Of a stretch of DNA of 64,000 bases, positions 25,462-33,603 are shown piece after piece. Numbering within the stretch: the first letter of the stretch is position 1; the number at the start of each line of letters is the position of its first letter. The notes under the pieces are model-generated. The model worked only from the letters and a program-made list of their open reading frames with translations. It searched no databases and was not told the DNA's origin. This stretch comes from Pseudomonas capeferrum (GTDB lineage Bacteria > Pseudomonadota > Gammaproteobacteria > Pseudomonadales > Pseudomonadaceae), in assembly GCF_000731675.1 (NCBI RefSeq), contig NZ_JMIT01000002.1, forward strand, positions 979,282 to 1,043,281, written 5' to 3'. The position numbers were made by a program, and so were the translations under genes.

Positions 25462-26448
25462 ATGACAGTACCTATTGCCATCATCGGTGCCGGTATCGCC
25501 GGTCTGTCCGCCGCCCAGGCGCTGCAAAAGGCCGGGCAATCCGTGCATTTGTTCGACAAAGGCCACGGCAGTGGCGGGCGCATGGCCAGCAAGCGCAGCG
25601 ACGCTGGCGCGCTGGACCTCGGCGCCCAGTATTTCACTGCCCGTGACCGGCGTTTCGTCGATCAGGTCCAGCAATGGGTGGCTGCGGGTTGGGCCGAGCA
25701 ATGGAAGCCGCAACTGTACAACTACCGCGACGGCGAACTCACACCCTCCCCGGATGAGCAGACTCGCTGGGTAGGCGTGCCGCGCATGAGTGCCATCACC
25801 CGCGGCATGCTCAAGGATGTGACGGTCAACTTTGGCTGCCGCATCGCTGAAGTATTCCGCGGCAAGCAGTACTGGCACCTGCAAGACACCGAAGGCTGCA
25901 GCCACGGCCCATTCAGCCGCGTGGTGATCGCGGTGCCTGCGCCGCAGGCAACGCCGTTACTGGCCTCGACGCCCAAACTGGCTGCCGTGGCGGCCGGCGT
26001 GCAGATGGAGCCTACCTGGGCCGTCGCCCTGGGCTTCCAGACGCCACTGGACACCCCCATGCAAGGTTGCTTCGTGCAGGACAACCCGCTCGACTGGCTG
26101 GCCCGCAACCGCAGCAAGCCCGGGCGTGACGAGCATCTCGACACCTGGGTGCTGCATGCCACGTCGAGCTGGAGCCGGCAGCATATCGACCTGCCCAAGG
26201 AAGAGGTGATCGAGCAGTTATGGGGCGAATTCGCCGAACTGGTCGGCTGCGTGGTGCCGGCACCCACCTTCGCCCTCGCCCACCGCTGGCTGTATGCACG
26301 CCCCACCAGCCACCATGAGTGGGGCGCGTTGGCCGATGCCGATCAAGGCCTGTACGCCTGCGGCGACTGGTGTTTGTCCGGCCGCGTCGAGGGGGCTTGG
26401 CTGAGTGGCCAGGAAGCCGCTCGCCGGCTGCTGGAGCATCTCGACTGA
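25462..26448 (+). CDS. FAD-dependent amine-oxidase/renalase-like NAD(P)-binding protein
   Basis: A 328-residue protein with an N-terminal FAD-binding fold (IAIIGAGIAGLSAAQAL, residues 5-21, then FDKGHGSGGRMASKR) of the renalase/amine-oxidase-like group. It ends with GLYACGDWCLSGRVEGAWLSGQEAA, the FAD ribityl-contact motif. It is probably a soluble flavoprotein oxidoreductase; the substrate is unknown. It stands alone behind a perfect light-type operator repeat, just ahead of the MerR-photolyase operon, so a light or oxidative-stress role is likely. Confidence 0.87.
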   Translation: MTVPIAIIGAGIAGLSAAQALQKAGQSVHLFDKGHGSGGRMASKRSDAGALDLGAQYFTARDRRFVDQVQQWVAAGWAEQWKPQLYNYRDGELTPSPDEQTRWVGVPRMSAITRGMLKDVTVNFGCRIAEVFRGKQYWHLQDTEGCSHGPFSRVVIAVPAPQATPLLASTPKLAAVAAGVQMEPTWAVALGFQTPLDTPMQGCFVQDNPLDWLARNRSKPGRDEHLDTWVLHATSSWSRQHIDLPKEEVIEQLWGEFAELVGCVVPAPTFALAHRWLYARPTSHHEWGALADADQGLYACGDWCLSGRVEGAWLSGQEAARRLLEHLD

Positions 26449-26462
26449 ACGGGCGCTGAGCC

Positions 26463-26486
26463 TGTACAAAAAAATCAGTTTGCATA
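26463..26486 (+). promoter_or_regulatory. degenerate operator-like repeat TGTACA-N12-TGCATA
   Basis: A perfect first half TGTACA (26463) is followed 12 bases later by TGCATA, two mismatches from TGTACA. It lies 50 bases upstream of a stronger copy in the same intergenic region, which would place both on nearly the same helix face. It may be an auxiliary or decayed site. Confidence 0.3.
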
Positions 26487-26512
26487 ACGCCAAGGCTGTG
26501 CTGGAATAAACT

Positions 26513-26536
26513 TGTACAAAATAGATATCGCGTACA
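26513..26536 (+). promoter_or_regulatory. LitR/PplR-type operator: TGTACA-N12-CGTACA
   Basis: TGTACA (26513-26518) and CGTACA (26531-26536) have the same 12-base spacing as the site at 25388 and one mismatch from the consensus. It lies 18 bases before the start codon of the DUF523/DUF1722 gene, so it probably overlaps the promoter of the four-gene operon that includes the MerR regulator itself (autoregulation). Confidence 0.7.
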
Positions 26537-26554
26537 AGTTTACCGGAGACAGCC

Positions 26555-27523
26555 ATGCAATCCCCTTCCGCTCACTGCAAGCCTCGCATCGCCATCAGCG
26601 CCTGCCTGACCGGGCACAGTGTGCGCTACAACGGTGGGCACAAGGCATCCGACCTGTGCCGCGCGCAACTTGAAGCGCACTTCGAATGGCTGCCGGTTTG
26701 CCCCGAGGTCGCTATCGGCCTCGGTGTACCGCGCGACCCTATTCGCCTGGTAGGCGACCCGGAGCAGCCGGAAGTGGTCGGTACCCGCAACCCCGGCATG
26801 GACCTCACCGGCCCGCTGCGCACCTATGGCGAGCAGATGGCCGGCGAGCTCGACGATATCTGCGGCTATATCTTCATGCAGAAGTCGCCTTCGTGCGGGT
26901 TGGAGCGGGTCAAGGTCTACCAGGATAACGGCCACCCTGCGTTGCATAGCGGACGTGGTGTGTATGCCCAGGCCTTCTGCAACCTTCGCCCGGATCTGCC
27001 GGTGGAGGAGGAAGGCCGCCTGCATGACGCAGTGCTACGCGAAAACTTCATCAGCCGCGTATACGCCTATGCCGATTGGCAGCGCCTGCTGGCCGAAGGC
27101 TTGAGCCGCGGTGCCCTGGTGCGGTTTCACTCGCGCTACAAGTACCTGCTGATGGCCAACAACCCCCATGCCTACCGCACCTTGGGGCGACTACTGGGCA
27201 GCATGAGCCGTGATGACGACCCGCAGCAGGTCGGCCCACACTATTTCAGCCAGCTGATGCAGGCCCTGCGCCGCTGCGCCAGCCGTGGCACGCACTGCAA
27301 CGTACTGCAGCACCTGAGCGGTTACTTCAAAGACGCCCTGACCCAGCAGGACAAGGCCGAACTGCAAGCCATCATCAGCCAGTACCAACAGGGCGTGGTG
27401 CCGCTGGTGGTACCGCTGACGCTGCTCAAGCACCACCTGCGCAAGCACCCCGACCCTTACCTGATGCAGCAGGCCTACCTGCAGCCACACCCCGAAAGCC
27501 TAGGGTTGCGCAATGCCGTCTGA
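26555..27523 (+). CDS. DUF523 and DUF1722 domain protein (YbgA-like)
   Basis: A 322-residue two-domain protein. The N-terminal DUF523 (about 10-155) has conserved cysteines in ISACLTG, LPVCPE and KSPSCGLERV, which could bind a metal or cluster. The C-terminal DUF1722 (about 190-305) is the YbgA-type domain (HSRYKYLLMAN). In enterobacteria ybgA neighbours phr (photolyase), and here too the gene leads a photolyase operon. The function is unknown but the repeated linkage points to light or DNA-damage response. It overlaps the MerR gene by 11 bases. Confidence 0.9.
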   Translation: MQSPSAHCKPRIAISACLTGHSVRYNGGHKASDLCRAQLEAHFEWLPVCPEVAIGLGVPRDPIRLVGDPEQPEVVGTRNPGMDLTGPLRTYGEQMAGELDDICGYIFMQKSPSCGLERVKVYQDNGHPALHSGRGVYAQAFCNLRPDLPVEEEGRLHDAVLRENFISRVYAYADWQRLLAEGLSRGALVRFHSRYKYLLMANNPHAYRTLGRLLGSMSRDDDPQQVGPHYFSQLMQALRRCASRGTHCNVLQHLSGYFKDALTQQDKAELQAIISQYQQGVVPLVVPLTLLKHHLRKHPDPYLMQQAYLQPHPESLGLRNAV

Positions 27524-28412
27524 GGCCCTGCTAGCGATAGGCGAACTCGCCCGCCGCACCGGCGTCAACCCAGTCACCCTGCGGGCCTGGGAACGCCGTT
27601 ACGGCCTGCTCAAGCCACAGCGCACCGCAAAAGGGCATCGCTTGTATTCCAACGAGCAGGTCGAACGGGTCGAAGCGATCCTGGCCTGGCTGCAGCGCGG
27701 CGCATCGGTGGGGCAGGTGCGCGAACTGCTCGATAAACCGGCCAGCACCGCCCCACAAAGCAACTGGCAGGCGCGACAGACGCAGTTGATCGAGGCTATC
27801 GCCAACCTCTCGCAGCGGGCACTTGACCAGCAACTCAACCAGGCCATGGCGCTGTACCCCGCCATTACCCTGTGCGAGCAATTGCTGCTACCCCTGCTCG
27901 ACAGCCTGGACCTGCGCTGGCGCAACTATTTCAATGCACGGCTTGAGCAAGTGTTCTTCCACAGCTGGCTGCGCAGCAAACTCGGCGCCCGGGTGTATCA
28001 CGACAACCAGCTGCTACCGGGTGCGCCAGTGCTGCTGGCCGAAGACAGCGAACGCGTCTTCGACCCTGAGCTGTGGCTGTGCGCCTGGCTGCTCAGCAGC
28101 AACGGCATCCCTGTCGAGGTGCTTGAACAGCCGGTGGGTGGCCCGCAACTGCAACGGGCCATCGCCGCGCTGCAACCGCGCGCCCTGTTACTGCACCTGG
28201 GGCCACGCATCGACATCAAGGCCTTGCAGCGCACGCTGCAGGGTACGCCGGGGGCAAAACTGCTGGGCGGCGCCACGCTCGCCCTGCATGAAGCCCAACT
28301 GAACGCCCTCGACCTCCCCGACCTGCTCCTGTTCGATACCCCGCAGGCGGCATTGCGTTTGCTTCAAGGCAATGACCGCCGGCCTGTAGAGATGAATGCA
28401 CCATGCAATTGA
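27513..28412 (+). CDS. MerR-family regulator with degenerate B12-binding-like domain (class II LitR/PplR)
   Basis: A 299-residue regulator. The MerR helix-turn-helix (residues 7-75: IGELARRTGVNPVTLRAWERRYGLL) is of the CarH/LitR/CarA type. A helical middle and a Rossmann-like C-terminus correspond to the cobalamin-binding module, but the usual E-x-H motif reads E180-R-V182 and no clear W-x9-EH motif is present. The protein therefore probably lacks adenosylcobalamin, as described for class II LitR proteins that depend on a partner photosensor. It is likely the repressor of the TGTACA-type operators in this region. It overlaps both neighbours by about 10 bases, so production is coupled. Confidence 0.88.
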   Translation: MPSEALLAIGELARRTGVNPVTLRAWERRYGLLKPQRTAKGHRLYSNEQVERVEAILAWLQRGASVGQVRELLDKPASTAPQSNWQARQTQLIEAIANLSQRALDQQLNQAMALYPAITLCEQLLLPLLDSLDLRWRNYFNARLEQVFFHSWLRSKLGARVYHDNQLLPGAPVLLAEDSERVFDPELWLCAWLLSSNGIPVEVLEQPVGGPQLQRAIAALQPRALLLHLGPRIDIKALQRTLQGTPGAKLLGGATLALHEAQLNALDLPDLLLFDTPQAALRLLQGNDRRPVEMNAPCN

Positions 28413-29830
28413 TCTGGCTGCGCAGCGACCTGCGCATCGACGACAACACCGCCTTGAGCGCCGCCTGTGAGCGCGGCCCGACCGTCGCCCTGTGGCTGCT
28501 CAGCCCCGGCCAATGGCAGGCTCACGACGACGCCGCCTGCAAAGTAGACTTCTGGCTGCGCAACCTGCGCGAGCTGCGCCAGGCACTGGGCACACTCAAC
28601 ATCCCGCTGCTGATCCGCTCAATTGACAGGTGGGATCAGGCATCAGATGCAATAATGGCAGTATGCCATCAGCATCGGATAGATAGCGTGCACTGGAACG
28701 ACGAGTACGGCATCAACGAACAGCGCCGCGACCAGGCTGTGCGGGCGCGGCTGGAGCAATCAGGCGTGCAGGCGCACAGCTACCTCGACCAGCTGTTCTT
28801 CCGCCCTGGCACCCTCCTTACCCGCAGTGGTGACTACTTCCAGGTCTTCAGCCAATTCAAGAAAAGCTGCCTGGAGCATCTGCACCGCAGCCTCCCCGCG
28901 CTGGCCCCACGGCTAAAGCCCCAGGCGCCTCTGGCGATCGCCAGCGACCCGCTACCTGAGCATGTGCTGGGCTTCGACCCAGTACCGCGTACCTTGCGCG
29001 ATGGCTGGGCAGCGGGCGAAGCCGAAGCGCAAGCACGGCTGTCGCGTTTTCTCGATGAGCGGGTGGAAGACTACCAACACCAGCGCGACCTCCCGGCCAA
29101 GCCTGGCACCAGCGAGCTCTCCGCCTACCTGGCCGCCGGGGTGATTTCGCCCCGGCAATGCCTGCACGGGGCCTTGGCCAGCAACCGTGGCGAGTTCGAC
29201 AGCGGCAGCACCGGCATCCAGACCTGGGTCAACGAGTTGCTTTGGCGGGAGTTCTACAAGCACATCCTGGTGGGATATCCACAGGTATCCCGTCACCGTG
29301 CTTTCCGTGCCCAGACCGAAGCCCTGCCCTGGCGTGATGCACCTGAAGACCTTGCGGCCTGGGAACAGGGGCGCACCGGTTTTCCGATCATCGATGCCGC
29401 CATGCGCCAGTTGCTGCACACCGGCTGGATGCACAACCGCCTGCGCATGATCGTCGCCATGTTCCTCAGCAAGAACCTGCTGATCGACTGGCGCAAAGGC
29501 GAGCGGCATTTCATGCGTCACCTGATAGACGGCGACCTGGCAGCCAACAACGGCGGCTGGCAGTGGAGCGCATCTACCGGCACCGACGCCGTGCCCTATT
29601 TCCGCATCTTCAACCCGGTTTCGCAGTCTCAGCGCTTCGATCCGCAGGGGCGCTTCATTCGTCACTGGGTACCGGAACTGCAGGCGCTGGATGATAAAGC
29701 CATTCATCAGCCAGTTAAGGCTGCGGATCTTTTTGCTACCCATTCGTATCACAATCCAATAGTCGATCTCGGCAGCAGTCGCCAGCGCGCATTAGAAGCC
29801 TTCAAAGGCCTTCCGCGTCGGCAGCATTAA
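28403..29830 (+). CDS. phrB: deoxyribodipyrimidine photolyase (CPD photolyase)
   Basis: A 475-residue FAD photolyase that uses blue light to split cyclobutane pyrimidine dimers. The N-terminal antenna-binding alpha/beta domain starts MQLIWLRSDLRIDDNTAL. The FAD domain contains WVNELLWREFYKHIL, the family signature TGWMHNRLRMIVAMFLSKNL (about residues 349-368) and the following NNGGWQWSASTGTDAVPYFRIFNP. Trp residues of the electron-transfer chain are present. It overlaps the MerR gene by 10 bases and belongs to the presumed light-induced operon. Confidence 0.97.
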   Translation: MQLIWLRSDLRIDDNTALSAACERGPTVALWLLSPGQWQAHDDAACKVDFWLRNLRELRQALGTLNIPLLIRSIDRWDQASDAIMAVCHQHRIDSVHWNDEYGINEQRRDQAVRARLEQSGVQAHSYLDQLFFRPGTLLTRSGDYFQVFSQFKKSCLEHLHRSLPALAPRLKPQAPLAIASDPLPEHVLGFDPVPRTLRDGWAAGEAEAQARLSRFLDERVEDYQHQRDLPAKPGTSELSAYLAAGVISPRQCLHGALASNRGEFDSGSTGIQTWVNELLWREFYKHILVGYPQVSRHRAFRAQTEALPWRDAPEDLAAWEQGRTGFPIIDAAMRQLLHTGWMHNRLRMIVAMFLSKNLLIDWRKGERHFMRHLIDGDLAANNGGWQWSASTGTDAVPYFRIFNPVSQSQRFDPQGRFIRHWVPELQALDDKAIHQPVKAADLFATHSYHNPIVDLGSSRQRALEAFKGLPRRQH

Positions 29831-29841
29831 GGGGCAGTATC

Positions 29842-30540
29842 GTGAATAGAGCTCGCAGTGTCTGGGTGACAGGGGCCACTAATGGATTAGGGCTGGCATT
29901 GGTACAACAGTTGCTCGAACAGGGGCACCGGGTAGCCGCAAGCGGCAGGGAGTGTGAAGCACTGGACACGCTGGGCGAACGCTACGGCACGCAATTGCTG
30001 CGCCTGCCGGGCCAGTTGCAGGCGCTGGATCAGGTCGAGGCAGCCAGCAAGCTGCTATTGGGCAACTGGGGGTCGCTGGACTGCCTGATCATCAATGCCG
30101 GCACCGGTGAGTATGTGGCCGACGCCATACCTGATGCCGAGCTGTTCGAGGCCATCGCCGCCAGCAACCTGCTGGCCAGCGAACAATGCCTGGCCAGTGC
30201 CTTGCCGCTGCTGACCAAGGGTGAAGCGCCTCAGGTAATGGCGATCCTCAATCGCTATTCAGCCTCGCAGCTGTTTGCGCCCACACAGGTTTCCAGCGGT
30301 TTCAACAGCACCGCGCAGTGGTTTCGCGAGCAACGCCAGGTACTGGACCAACTGCAGATCAGCCTGACGGTGGTGGCGCCGCAATCATTGAAGACCCCCG
30401 TGACACCGGCGCAGGCTATGCCGGAGATGTGGACAGCGCAGAGCGCTGCCGAAGAACTGCTGCGGCGACTGCCGCTTCGAGAACCTGAACTGGTGCTGGA
30501 GACGCTGGACCCTAGCAGTTTGTGGCCGCTGCCGCGCTGA
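29842..30540 (+). CDS. SDR family oxidoreductase
   Basis: A 232-residue short-chain dehydrogenase/reductase-like protein. The cofactor motif is TGATNGLG (residues 10-17), and INAGTGEYVADA corresponds to the NNAG block. The catalytic Tyr-x-x-x-Lys is not clear: the equivalent region reads NRYSASQLF, lacking the Lys. It may therefore be an atypical or inactive SDR. It starts at the GTG at 29842 with AAGGGG upstream, 11 bases after phrB, and ends the light operon before a hairpin. The substrate is unknown. Confidence 0.85.
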   Translation: MNRARSVWVTGATNGLGLALVQQLLEQGHRVAASGRECEALDTLGERYGTQLLRLPGQLQALDQVEAASKLLLGNWGSLDCLIINAGTGEYVADAIPDAELFEAIAASNLLASEQCLASALPLLTKGEAPQVMAILNRYSASQLFAPTQVSSGFNSTAQWFREQRQVLDQLQISLTVVAPQSLKTPVTPAQAMPEMWTAQSAAEELLRRLPLREPELVLETLDPSSLWPLPR

Positions 30541-30565
30541 CCCAAGGGTTGGCAAGGTGCTACCG

Positions 30566-30594
30566 CAGTGGGAGCGGCTCACCCGCTCCCACTG
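30566..30594 (+). terminator. hairpin at the end of the light operon
   Basis: A perfect 12-bp stem CAGTGGGAGCGG / CCGCTCCCACTG with a 5-base loop lies between the SDR stop codon and the convergent pagL. There is no T-run. The GGGAGCGG core resembles P. putida REP ends, so this could be a REP relic acting as a transcript end. Confidence 0.65.
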
Positions 30595-30608
30595 CCCAAG
30601 CAGGTGGG

Positions 30609-31127
30609 TTACAACGCCATACGGTAATGCAGGCTGTAGCTTTCCACACCATCGTTGGGCTGCTTGATACCGGCGTTGGAATAGTGGATGGCGCGCACGC
30701 CAATTTCATGCCCACCGGCAAAGCGCAAGCCGAAACCGATCCGGTCCTCGAACTGGAACGCCGAGCCTAGCTCGTTGCTTTCAAGCTCGGTGCTGGAGAA
30801 GGCCGCGACACCGATGCCCGCCTCGATGTAAGGCTTCACCGATTCCCCGGCAAACTCATAGACGAACACTGGCGCAAACGACAAGCTGTGGTTGCTCGCC
30901 GTCTCGTCACCCTGCCAATAGGTGTAAGCCCCATCCCAATAACCGGTGAGACGACCAACGCTGGTCTGCCACCAGCTCGCCTCCCAGTTCGACTGCAACC
31001 CCAGCCGATAGACCATGGTCGAGTCACCGGTCTGCCCCACCGAAAATGAAACATCGGCAGCCTGCGCCGACACCACTTGCCCCAAAGTTAAGGCGGCAAC
31101 CGCCGCCAAGCCGAGCAGTTTCCTCAT
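30609..31127 (-). CDS. pagL: lipid A 3-O-deacylase (PagL-type)
   Basis: A 172-residue outer-membrane enzyme with a signal peptide cleaved near AQAA (about residue 23). It forms a small beta-barrel that removes the 3-O-linked acyl chain from lipid A. The catalytic residues are visible as H148 and S150 in HYSNAGI and E162 in GVESY; after subtracting the signal they coincide with His126/Ser128/Glu140 of P. aeruginosa PagL. GAAGGA precedes the ATG at 31127. It follows murI by 106 bases, enough for its own promoter. Confidence 0.92.
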   Translation of the reverse strand: MRKLLGLAAVAALTLGQVVSAQAADVSFSVGQTGDSTMVYRLGLQSNWEASWWQTSVGRLTGYWDGAYTYWQGDETASNHSLSFAPVFVYEFAGESVKPYIEAGIGVAAFSSTELESNELGSAFQFEDRIGFGLRFAGGHEIGVRAIHYSNAGIKQPNDGVESYSLHYRMAL

Positions 31128-31233
31128 AAGAAACATCCTTCTTCCTGATGCTGTTGTTAGTGTTCGCCTCTTGCCAGGCAAATCGGTAGAAATCGGCAGT
31201 GGTACGATAGTTCAGCTGCTTTTGACGTTTTTT

Positions 31234-32031
31234 TCACAACGCAAAGCTTTGCACACTGTCGGACTTATGCCACAGCAACGGTAGGATTTTTCTCAGAGTT
31301 TGCGGGTCGGCACTGGTCCAGAAGCGGGTATCCAGCGCCGGGCCCTCGGCCAGCAGGTCGTTGGCGTGCAACAGCCGTTGCAGCTGGCGCGCCACGGCGG
31401 CGCCGGTATCGATGATGGCCACGTCTGCCGGCACCATGTCGGCCAGCAAGGGGCGCAGGAATGGGTAATGGGTGCAGCCAAGAATCAGCGTATCGCAGCC
31501 GGCATCCAGCAGTGGCTGCACAAACCCGAGCAGCAACTGGCGCAACGCGGGGCTGCCAAGGTCGCCGGTTTCAATCAGCTCTACCAGCCCTGGGCAAGGC
31601 TGGGTGACCACCCGTACATCGCTGGCGAAGCGGTCGAGCAATGCCGCGAACTTGGCGCTCTGCAAGGTCCCGGTAGTGGCCAGCACCCCGACCACACCGG
31701 AGCGGGTGGCGGCGGCTGCAGGCTTTACCGCAGGCTCCATACCCACCAGCGGCCAGACCGGGTACAGCTCACGCAGGTCGGCAACCGCCGCCACCGTTGC
31801 GGTATTGCAGGCCAGGACCATGGCCTTGGCGCCTTGCTGATGGAAGAACTCGGCAATGCGTCGGCAGCGCTGGCGGATGTAGTCCGCCGACTTCTCACCG
31901 TAGGGCACATGACCGCAATCGGCCACATACAGCAGGGTTTCGTTGGGCAGCAGGCGCTGGATCTCGGCAAGCACCGACAAACCGCCGACCCCCGAATCCA
32001 TCACGCCAATCGGCGCCGAACGCTCAGCCAT
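31234..32031 (-). CDS. murI: glutamate racemase
   Basis: A 265-residue cofactor-independent racemase that makes D-glutamate for peptidoglycan. The two catalytic cysteines are C75 in LACNTATV and C186 in LGCTHYPF; the N-terminal VMDSGVGG supplies the conserved Asp12 and Ser13. I start at the ATG at 32031, 8 bases inside the end of moeB; the overlap implies coupling. It is the last gene of the hemA-prfA-prmC-moeB-murI operon. Confidence 0.96.
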   Translation of the reverse strand: MAERSAPIGVMDSGVGGLSVLAEIQRLLPNETLLYVADCGHVPYGEKSADYIRQRCRRIAEFFHQQGAKAMVLACNTATVAAVADLRELYPVWPLVGMEPAVKPAAAATRSGVVGVLATTGTLQSAKFAALLDRFASDVRVVTQPCPGLVELIETGDLGSPALRQLLLGFVQPLLDAGCDTLILGCTHYPFLRPLLADMVPADVAIIDTGAAVARQLQRLLHANDLLAEGPALDTRFWTSADPQTLRKILPLLWHKSDSVQSFAL

Positions 32032-32779
32032 CGCGCTTGCCGCAGACAGCGCAGGCCGGGTCGCGCTTGACCCGCAGTTCACGTATGCGCGTGCCGAGGG
32101 CATCGATCAGCAGCAGGCGGCCCACCAGTGGCTCGCCGAACCCAGCCAGCAGCTTCATGGCTTCCAGCGCCTGCAGGCTACCTACCAGCCCCACCAGCGG
32201 GCCGATCACGCCGGCTTCGCTGCAGGTCAGTTCATCCTCGCTGCCATGGCCATACAGGCAGTGGTAGCACGGGCTGTAGTCACGCCGCGGGTCGAACACC
32301 GAAAGCTGGCCCTCGAGGCGGATCGCCGCCCCACTGACCAACGGCTTGCCAGCAGCGACGCAGGCGGCATTGACCGCCTCGCGAGTGGAAAAGTTGTCGG
32401 AGCAGTCCAGCACCAGGTCGACCGCAGCCACCGCTGCGGCCAGCGAATCTTCGTCCAGCGCCTGGCGGTGAGCGACCAGGCTGATCTCCGGGTTGATCGC
32501 CCCCAGGCGCTGCAGCGCCGAGTCCACCTTGCTCATGCCGACGCTGTCGCTGTCGTGCATCACCTGGCGTTGCAGATTGGTCAGGTCGACGGTGTCGAAA
32601 TCTGCCAGGTGCAACTCGCCCACCCCCGCCGCAGCCAGGTACAGCGCCACAGGTGAGCCCAGCCCACCGAGGCCGACGATCAGCGCCTTGCTCTGCTTGA
32701 GGCGCAACTGGCCGTCGATATCGATCTGCGCCAGCAGCACTTGCCGGCTGTAGCGCAACAGTTCCTGATCACTCAGCAT
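32024..32779 (-). CDS. moeB: molybdopterin-synthase adenylyltransferase (HesA/MoeB/ThiF family)
   Basis: A 251-residue E1-like enzyme that adenylates the C-terminal glycine of the MoaD sulfur carrier. The nucleotide-binding loop is GLGGLGS (residues 36-42), with FDTVDLTNLQRQ following. Two zinc CxxC pairs, CYHC near 183 and CAVC near 244, are intact. Family members for thiamine (ThiF) are close; synteny with prmC and prfA in pseudomonads supports MoeB. It overlaps prmC by 7 bases and murI by 8. Confidence 0.92.
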   Translation of the reverse strand: MLSDQELLRYSRQVLLAQIDIDGQLRLKQSKALIVGLGGLGSPVALYLAAAGVGELHLADFDTVDLTNLQRQVMHDSDSVGMSKVDSALQRLGAINPEISLVAHRQALDEDSLAAAVAAVDLVLDCSDNFSTREAVNAACVAAGKPLVSGAAIRLEGQLSVFDPRRDYSPCYHCLYGHGSEDELTCSEAGVIGPLVGLVGSLQALEAMKLLAGFGEPLVGRLLLIDALGTRIRELRVKRDPACAVCGKRDG

Positions 32780-33603
32780 GGCAGGCGCCCCAGGGTAATG
32801 CGTTCATGGCTGCCCAGGTCGATGCGGCTGGCAACCTCGGCAAAGCCTTGTTCAGTCAGCAAGGCGCGCACCGCCGCTGCCTGATCATAACCATGCTCCA
32901 ACAGCAACCAGCCGCCTGGCAGCAAGTGCTGCGGCGCCTGGGCAATGATCACGCGCAGGTCGTCCAGGCCATCGGCACCTGCCACCAGTGCGCTGCTGGG
33001 TTCGAAACGCACATCGCCAGCGGCCAGGTGGGGGTCTTCGCTGGCAATGTAGGGGGGGTTGCTGACAATCAGGTCGAAACGCTCATCGCCGAGCTGGTCA
33101 AACCAGTGGCTGACGCGCACCTGCACATTGCCCAGCCCCAGGCGCTGGCGGTTGCGCTCGGCCAGCGCGGCGGCCTCCTCGACACGGTCCACCGCCATCA
33201 CCTGCCAGGCCGGGCGGTCGCCGGCCAGGGCCAAGGCAATGGCCCCGGTGCCGGTGCCCAGGTCGAGCACCTTGGCAGGTGTCGCAGGCTGAAGCTCCAG
33301 GGCGGTCTCGACCAGCAGCTCGGTGTCCGGGCGCGGGATCAGCGTATGCGGTGCCACTTCCAGGTCGATCTTCCAGAACCCCTGCTGCCCAAGGATATAC
33401 GCCACCGGCTCACCGCTGCGGCGGCGCTGCAGGTAACCGGTATAAGTGTCGGCCGCTTCGCTGCTGACGATGCGCTCGGGCCAGGTATGCAGGTAGCTGC
33501 GCGACTTGCCGATGGCCGCAGCCAACAACAGTTCGGCGTCCAGCCGCTCGGTGGGCGATTCGGGCAACTGCGCATTGCGCAGCAAGCTGGCGATGATGGT
33601 CAT
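32773..33603 (-). CDS. prmC: release factor glutamine N5-methyltransferase
   Basis: A 276-residue SAM-dependent enzyme that methylates the GGQ glutamine of RF1 and RF2. An N-terminal helical substrate-binding domain is followed by motif I (VLDLGTGTGAIALALA, about residues 111-126) and the catalytic SNPPYIASEDPHL (about 180-192). It is encoded directly after its substrate prfA with the TGATG stop/start overlap, an arrangement that coordinates the two. Confidence 0.97.
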   Translation of the reverse strand: MTIIASLLRNAQLPESPTERLDAELLLAAAIGKSRSYLHTWPERIVSSEAADTYTGYLQRRRSGEPVAYILGQQGFWKIDLEVAPHTLIPRPDTELLVETALELQPATPAKVLDLGTGTGAIALALAGDRPAWQVMAVDRVEEAAALAERNRQRLGLGNVQVRVSHWFDQLGDERFDLIVSNPPYIASEDPHLAAGDVRFEPSSALVAGADGLDDLRVIIAQAPQHLLPGGWLLLEHGYDQAAAVRALLTEQGFAEVASRIDLGSHERITLGRLPC

